Origin: Candidatus Rokuibacteriota bacterium
Lineage (GTDB): Bacteria; Methylomirabilota; Methylomirabilia; Rokubacteriales; CSP1-6
Length of the DNA stretch: 52,653 bases
NCBI GenBank assembly: GCA_003221695.1
Contig: QHSX01000072.1
Span: 1 to 52,653 of the forward strand
Direction: 5' to 3'
A model generated the notes under the pieces. That model saw nothing but the letters and a program-made list of their open reading frames with translations. It was not told the origin of the DNA and made no database searches. Position numbers and translations under genes: made by a program. Each line of letters starts with the position of its first letter. Position 1 is the stretch's first letter. Of this stretch, positions 49,678 through 52,653 are shown in pieces.

Positions 49678-50631
49678 ATGCGTGTCGCGACGATCGATGT
49701 CGGCACCAACACGGTCCGTCTCCTCGTCGCCGATGTGGTCGGCCCCGCGAGCTGGACGGTGGTCGACCAGCGGCAGACCGTGACGCGGCTCGGCGAGGGA
49801 CTCGCGGCTGCCGGCGCGCTCGGGGAGGCGCCGATGGCCCGCACGCTCGCCGTCGTGGGCGACTACGTGGCGCGCGCCGAGCGCCTGGCGGCCACGCGGG
49901 TGCGGGTGGTCGCGACGAGCGCCGTGCGGGAGGCGGCGAACGGGGGCGCGTTCGTCGCCGCCGTACACCGCGCGACGGGCCAGCGTGTCGAGGTGGTGAG
50001 TGGGGAGGAGGAAGCGCGGCTCGTGCTCCGGGGCGTGCAGTCCGGCCTCCCGGCCCTCGCCGGGCGCCTGGTCACCTTCGACATCGGCGGCGGCTCCACC
50101 GAGTACATCCTGGCGGAGCCGGCCCGAATCCTGGCCGCGGTCAGCCTGCGTCTCGGCGTCGTCCCGCTCGCCGAGCGGTTCCCGTTCGCCGACGGCGTGG
50201 ACCGGGACCGCTACGCGGCGTTGCTCGCCGAGGTGAGAGGCCGGCTCGAGCGCGAGCTGCCCCCGGCGATCCGCGGCGCGCGCGTCCCCCATCTGGTCGG
50301 CACCGCCGGCACGGTGACGACGCTCGCGGCGCTCGACCTCGACCTCCTCGAGTACGACCCGCAGCGCGTCCAGGGGCACCGGCTGAGCCGAGCGACGGTC
50401 GAGCGGCTGCTCCGGCGCCTCGGCCGCCTGTCGGTGGCCGCGCGTGCGGCGCTGCCCTGTCTCGAGCCGGGCCGGGCGGATCTGATCATCCCGGGCATCG
50501 CGATCGTGACGGCGACGCTCGACGTCCTCGGCCTCGACACGCTCATCGCGAGCGACTGGGGGCTGCGGGAAGGCATCCTGGCCGATGCGCTGGAGGCGCG
50601 CCACGGGACTCGGCCGGACGCTGTTCCTTAA
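49678..50631 (+). CDS. ppx: Exopolyphosphatase / pppGpp phosphohydrolase (Ppx/GppA family)
   Basis: The 317-residue ASKHA-fold phosphatase has phosphate loop 1 (ATIDVGTNTVRLLVAD), the catalytic Glu region (VVSGEEEARLVLRGVQ), phosphate loop 2 (TFDIGGGSTEYIL) and GTAGTVTTLAALDL. It hydrolyses long-chain polyphosphate or pppGpp in the cytoplasm. It is the short form (about 300 residues), without the C-terminal HD domain of E. coli Ppx, so which activity dominates is unclear. It overlaps the proline dehydrogenase gene by 47 bp. Confidence 0.92.
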   Translation: MRVATIDVGTNTVRLLVADVVGPASWTVVDQRQTVTRLGEGLAAAGALGEAPMARTLAVVGDYVARAERLAATRVRVVATSAVREAANGGAFVAAVHRATGQRVEVVSGEEEARLVLRGVQSGLPALAGRLVTFDIGGGSTEYILAEPARILAAVSLRLGVVPLAERFPFADGVDRDRYAALLAEVRGRLERELPPAIRGARVPHLVGTAGTVTTLAALDLDLLEYDPQRVQGHRLSRATVERLLRRLGRLSVAARAALPCLEPGRADLIIPGIAIVTATLDVLGLDTLIASDWGLREGILADALEARHGTRPDAVP

Positions 50632-51535
50632 GCTCTCGACCCGACGCAGGATCGGCGACGCGATGGCTCGCTGGCCGGCAGCGCGGCGGTTCGTCCGCCG
50701 CTTCGTGGCCGGTGAGGGTGCCGAGGACGCGCTGCGCGTGATCGCGCGGCTGAACGCCCAGGGGCTCCTCTGCGCCGTGACCTACCTCGGGGAGAATGTC
50801 GTCACCGCCGCCGACGCCGCGCAGGCGGGGCGCGCCTACGTGGAGCTGCTCGGGGAGATCGAGCGACGGCGGCTCGCCGCCGTCCCCTCGCTCAAGCTCA
50901 CGCACCTCGGGCTCGACCTGGGCGAGGCGGTGTGCCGGGCCAATCTCGAGGCGGTGCTCGCGCGTGGGCGCGCCAGCGCGACGCTCGTGTGGATCGACAT
51001 GGAGTCCACCGCGTACACCGAGCGGACGCTCGACCTCTACGCGCACGTGCGGCCCGCGTCCCCTAACGCGGCGTGCGTGGTCCAGGCCTACTTGCGACGG
51101 ACCGCGCAGGACCTCGAACGGCTGATCGAGCTCGGCGCGACGGTGCGGCTCTGCAAGGGTGCGTACCGCGAGCCCCCGGAGCTCGCGTTTCCCGCCAAGC
51201 GCGACGTGGACGCGAACTACGCTCGGCTGCTGGACCGCGTGTTCGCGCCGGACGCCCAGGCGCGCTCCGTCTACGTCGGCTTCGCGACGCACGACACGCG
51301 GCTCATCGCCCGCGCCCGTGATACGGCGCGCGCGAAAGGGATCGCGCGCGAGCGCTTCGAGATCCAGATGCTCTACGGGATCCGGAGCGACCTGCACGCA
51401 CGCATCGCCGCGGACGGGCTCCGGCTCCGGGTGCTCGTCCCGTACGGCGAGGACTGGTATGGCTACTTCATGCGGCGGCTCGCCGAGCGGCCGGCGAACC
51501 TCGCCTTCTTCCTTCGCCAGCTCGTTCACCGCTAG
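50585..51535 (+). CDS. Proline dehydrogenase (PRODH, PutA N-terminal type)
   Basis: This 316-residue FAD-dependent TIM-barrel enzyme oxidises proline to pyrroline-5-carboxylate. Visible features are SLKLTHLGLDLGE, IDMESTAYTERTLDLY, VRLCKGAYREPPELAF, YVGFATHDTRLI, FEIQMLYGIRSDL and the C-terminal VLVPYGEDWYGYFMRRLAERPANLAFF. It is monofunctional, like the PRODH of Thermus and Deinococcus. The second enzyme (P5C dehydrogenase) is not visible in the window. Its TAG stop lies exactly at the left edge of an insertion sequence, so its original 3' flank may have been altered. Confidence 0.93.
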   Translation: MRWRRATGLGRTLFLKLSTRRRIGDAMARWPAARRFVRRFVAGEGAEDALRVIARLNAQGLLCAVTYLGENVVTAADAAQAGRAYVELLGEIERRRLAAVPSLKLTHLGLDLGEAVCRANLEAVLARGRASATLVWIDMESTAYTERTLDLYAHVRPASPNAACVVQAYLRRTAQDLERLIELGATVRLCKGAYREPPELAFPAKRDVDANYARLLDRVFAPDAQARSVYVGFATHDTRLIARARDTARAKGIARERFEIQMLYGIRSDLHARIAADGLRLRVLVPYGEDWYGYFMRRLAERPANLAFFLRQLVHR

Positions 51536-52653
51536 CAGGCTGCTGAAAAACCCGACTTTTGGTATCGGGCCAGCATGAGAGTTCGATTACGATGCGCATG
51601 ACGACACCTAAGGAGGTGCGCATGCGCGGCGACGACCAGGAGCAGCAGAGCGCGATGTGGAGCTACGTGCCGATGGAGCGGCGCATCCCGGCGGATCATC
51701 CGCTGCGGCGCATGCGGCCGATGGTGGACGGCCTCCTGCAAGAGCTGTCGCCGCGGTTCGATGAGCTGTATTCCCGGGTCGGCCGGCCGTCCATCGCGCC
51801 CGAGAAGCTCCTGCGGGCGCTGCTGCTGCAGGTCCTCTACACCATTCGGAGCGAGCGCCTGTTGATGGAGCAGCTCGACTACAACCTGCTCTTTCGCTGG
51901 TTCGTCGGCCTGGAGATGGACGATCCGATCTGGAACCCGACCGTCTTCACCAAGAACCGGGAGCGGCTGCTCGCGGGGGAGATCGCGCGCGCGTTCTTCG
52001 ACCGCGTCGTGGCGCAGGCGCGCGAGCGGGGGTTGCTCTCCGATGAGCACTTCACCGTCGACGGGACGCTGGTCGAGGCCTGGGCCAGCCTCAAGAGCTT
52101 CAAGCGGAAAGACGAGACGCCGGCGCCGCCCGATGACCCGGGCAATCCCACCGTGAATTTCCACGGGGAGCGCCGCAGCAACACGACCCATGCCTCGACG
52201 ACGGATCCCGACGCCCGGCTCGCCCGCAAGGGCAACGCCCAGGAAGCCAAGCTCTGCTACACCGGGCATGTGCTGATGGAGAACCGGAACGGCCTCGCCG
52301 TCGGCGGCTGCGTGCTCCCCGCCAGCGGCTACGCCGAGCGGGCGGCGGCGCTGGAGCTGCTCGGGGCCCTGGAGCGTGGAGGGCGCGTCACGCTCGGGGC
52401 CGACAAGGGGTACGACACGCGCGATTTCGTCGCCGCGGCCCGCCTGCTGGGCGTGACCCCGCACGTGGCGCAGAACACCACGCACCGCGCCAGCGCGCTC
52501 GACGGCCGGACCACCCGCCATGCGGGCTACGCGGTGAGTCAGCGCCGGCGCAAACGCGTGGAGGAGATCTTCGGCTGGCTCAAGACGGTCGGGCTGATGC
52601 GCAAGACGCGGCACCGGGGCACCCGCCGCGTGGACTGGATGTTTACGTTTGCC
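51536..52653 (+). mobile_element. IS5/DUF772-type insertion sequence, left part (right end outside window)
   Basis: A terminal-repeat-like sequence, GGCTGCTGAAAAA (about 51538-51550), opens the element directly after the proline dehydrogenase stop codon. Similar GGCTGnTGAAAAA termini are common in IS elements with DUF772 transposases. The transposase begins at 51622 and runs off the window. The target duplication and right repeat cannot be seen. Confidence 0.8.
51622..52653 (+). CDS. Transposase, IS5/IS1182-like (DUF772 N-terminal domain), 3'-truncated by window edge
   Basis: At least 344 residues are present without a stop. The N-terminal DUF772 helix bundle reads MWSYVPMERRIPADHPLRRMRP and ALLLQVLYTIRSERLLMEQLDYNLLFRWFVGL. 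The catalytic DDE set is visible: VDGTLVEAW (Asp), GADKGYDTRDF (Asp) and the C-terminal RVEEIFGWLKTVG (Glu). It cuts and joins the IS ends. AAGGAGG lies 5 bp before ATG 51622. The gene looks intact as far as it is visible, so the element may be active. Confidence 0.92.
   Translation, partial: MRGDDQEQQSAMWSYVPMERRIPADHPLRRMRPMVDGLLQELSPRFDELYSRVGRPSIAPEKLLRALLLQVLYTIRSERLLMEQLDYNLLFRWFVGLEMDDPIWNPTVFTKNRERLLAGEIARAFFDRVVAQARERGLLSDEHFTVDGTLVEAWASLKSFKRKDETPAPPDDPGNPTVNFHGERRSNTTHASTTDPDARLARKGNAQEAKLCYTGHVLMENRNGLAVGGCVLPASGYAERAAALELLGALERGGRVTLGADKGYDTRDFVAAARLLGVTPHVAQNTTHRASALDGRTTRHAGYAVSQRRRKRVEEIFGWLKTVGLMRKTRHRGTRRVDWMFTFA

Noticed and set aside
51532-52614. Long minus-strand open frame across the IS element
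   Set aside because: It is the antisense of the transposase frame in GC-rich DNA; the plus-strand frame has clear DDE transposase motifs and a ribosome site.

Overview
The window is high-GC bacterial DNA, mostly long operons with 4-bp start/stop overlaps. The gene content suggests an uncultivated Gram-negative soil or sediment bacterium: outer-membrane efflux, PEP-CTERM/exosortase-type exopolysaccharide genes, a TAXI binding protein, B12-dependent ribonucleotide reductase, LLM-class oxidoreductase and MmgE/PrpD. Methylomirabilota/Rokubacteria or a deltaproteobacterial-type lineage is my guess. It rests on gene content alone, with no 16S or tRNA marker in the window.

Layout. 1-6756 (minus) is an exopolysaccharide operon of the PEP-CTERM/XrtA type: sigma-54 regulator, export protein, Wzz-like chain-length protein, ExeA-like ATPase, BY-kinase, NusG paralogue, then glmS, which is cut by the window edge. 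It starts at a near-consensus sigma-54 promoter. 7249-10354 (plus) holds an outer-membrane barrel protein and two signalling proteins that have lost their key motifs (a sigma-54-type AAA+ domain and a GGDEF-like domain). They face a membrane pseudokinase paired with a TAXI solute-binding protein. 12958-18112 (minus) is an MmgE/PrpD gene with an Fbp-type ABC importer. 18185-21158 (minus) is a MacAB-type efflux operon whose ATPase gene has shrunk to 79 codons; an intact paralogous set with TolC lies at 38611-43613. 21301-29700 carries an inositol-phosphatase-like gene and, divergently, a run of overlapping genes: ketopantoate-reductase-like protein, heterodimeric ABC exporter, alkyltransferase-like protein, LLM oxidoreductase, SDR and metallo-beta-lactamase-fold protein.

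The most striking gene is at 29697-30173. It encodes a peroxiredoxin whose peroxidatic cysteine codon is an in-frame TGA, followed at once by a long hairpin. The best reading is a selenocysteine-containing peroxiredoxin (Sec-x-x-Cys) split by naive gene calling. Next come a DUF2182/DUF1326 pair, an EamA transporter, a SRPBCC protein, a ferritin-like diiron protein, endonuclease IV, a PEP-CTERM substrate protein, endonuclease III, a TPR lipoprotein-like protein and small membrane or unknown genes.

43614-47186 contains a class II ribonucleotide reductase (nrdJ) interrupted by a 366-residue LAGLIDADG intein at the NPCGEQ active site. Its upstream region carries three 11-bp-phased GTGGAT repeats and a strong leader hairpin. 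The window closes with an NCS2 permease, a small cytochrome c, Ppx/GppA phosphatase, proline dehydrogenase, and the left end of an IS5/DUF772-type insertion sequence that begins directly after the proline dehydrogenase stop codon.

Coordinates include stop codons. All functional names come from reading motifs by eye; no database search was run.
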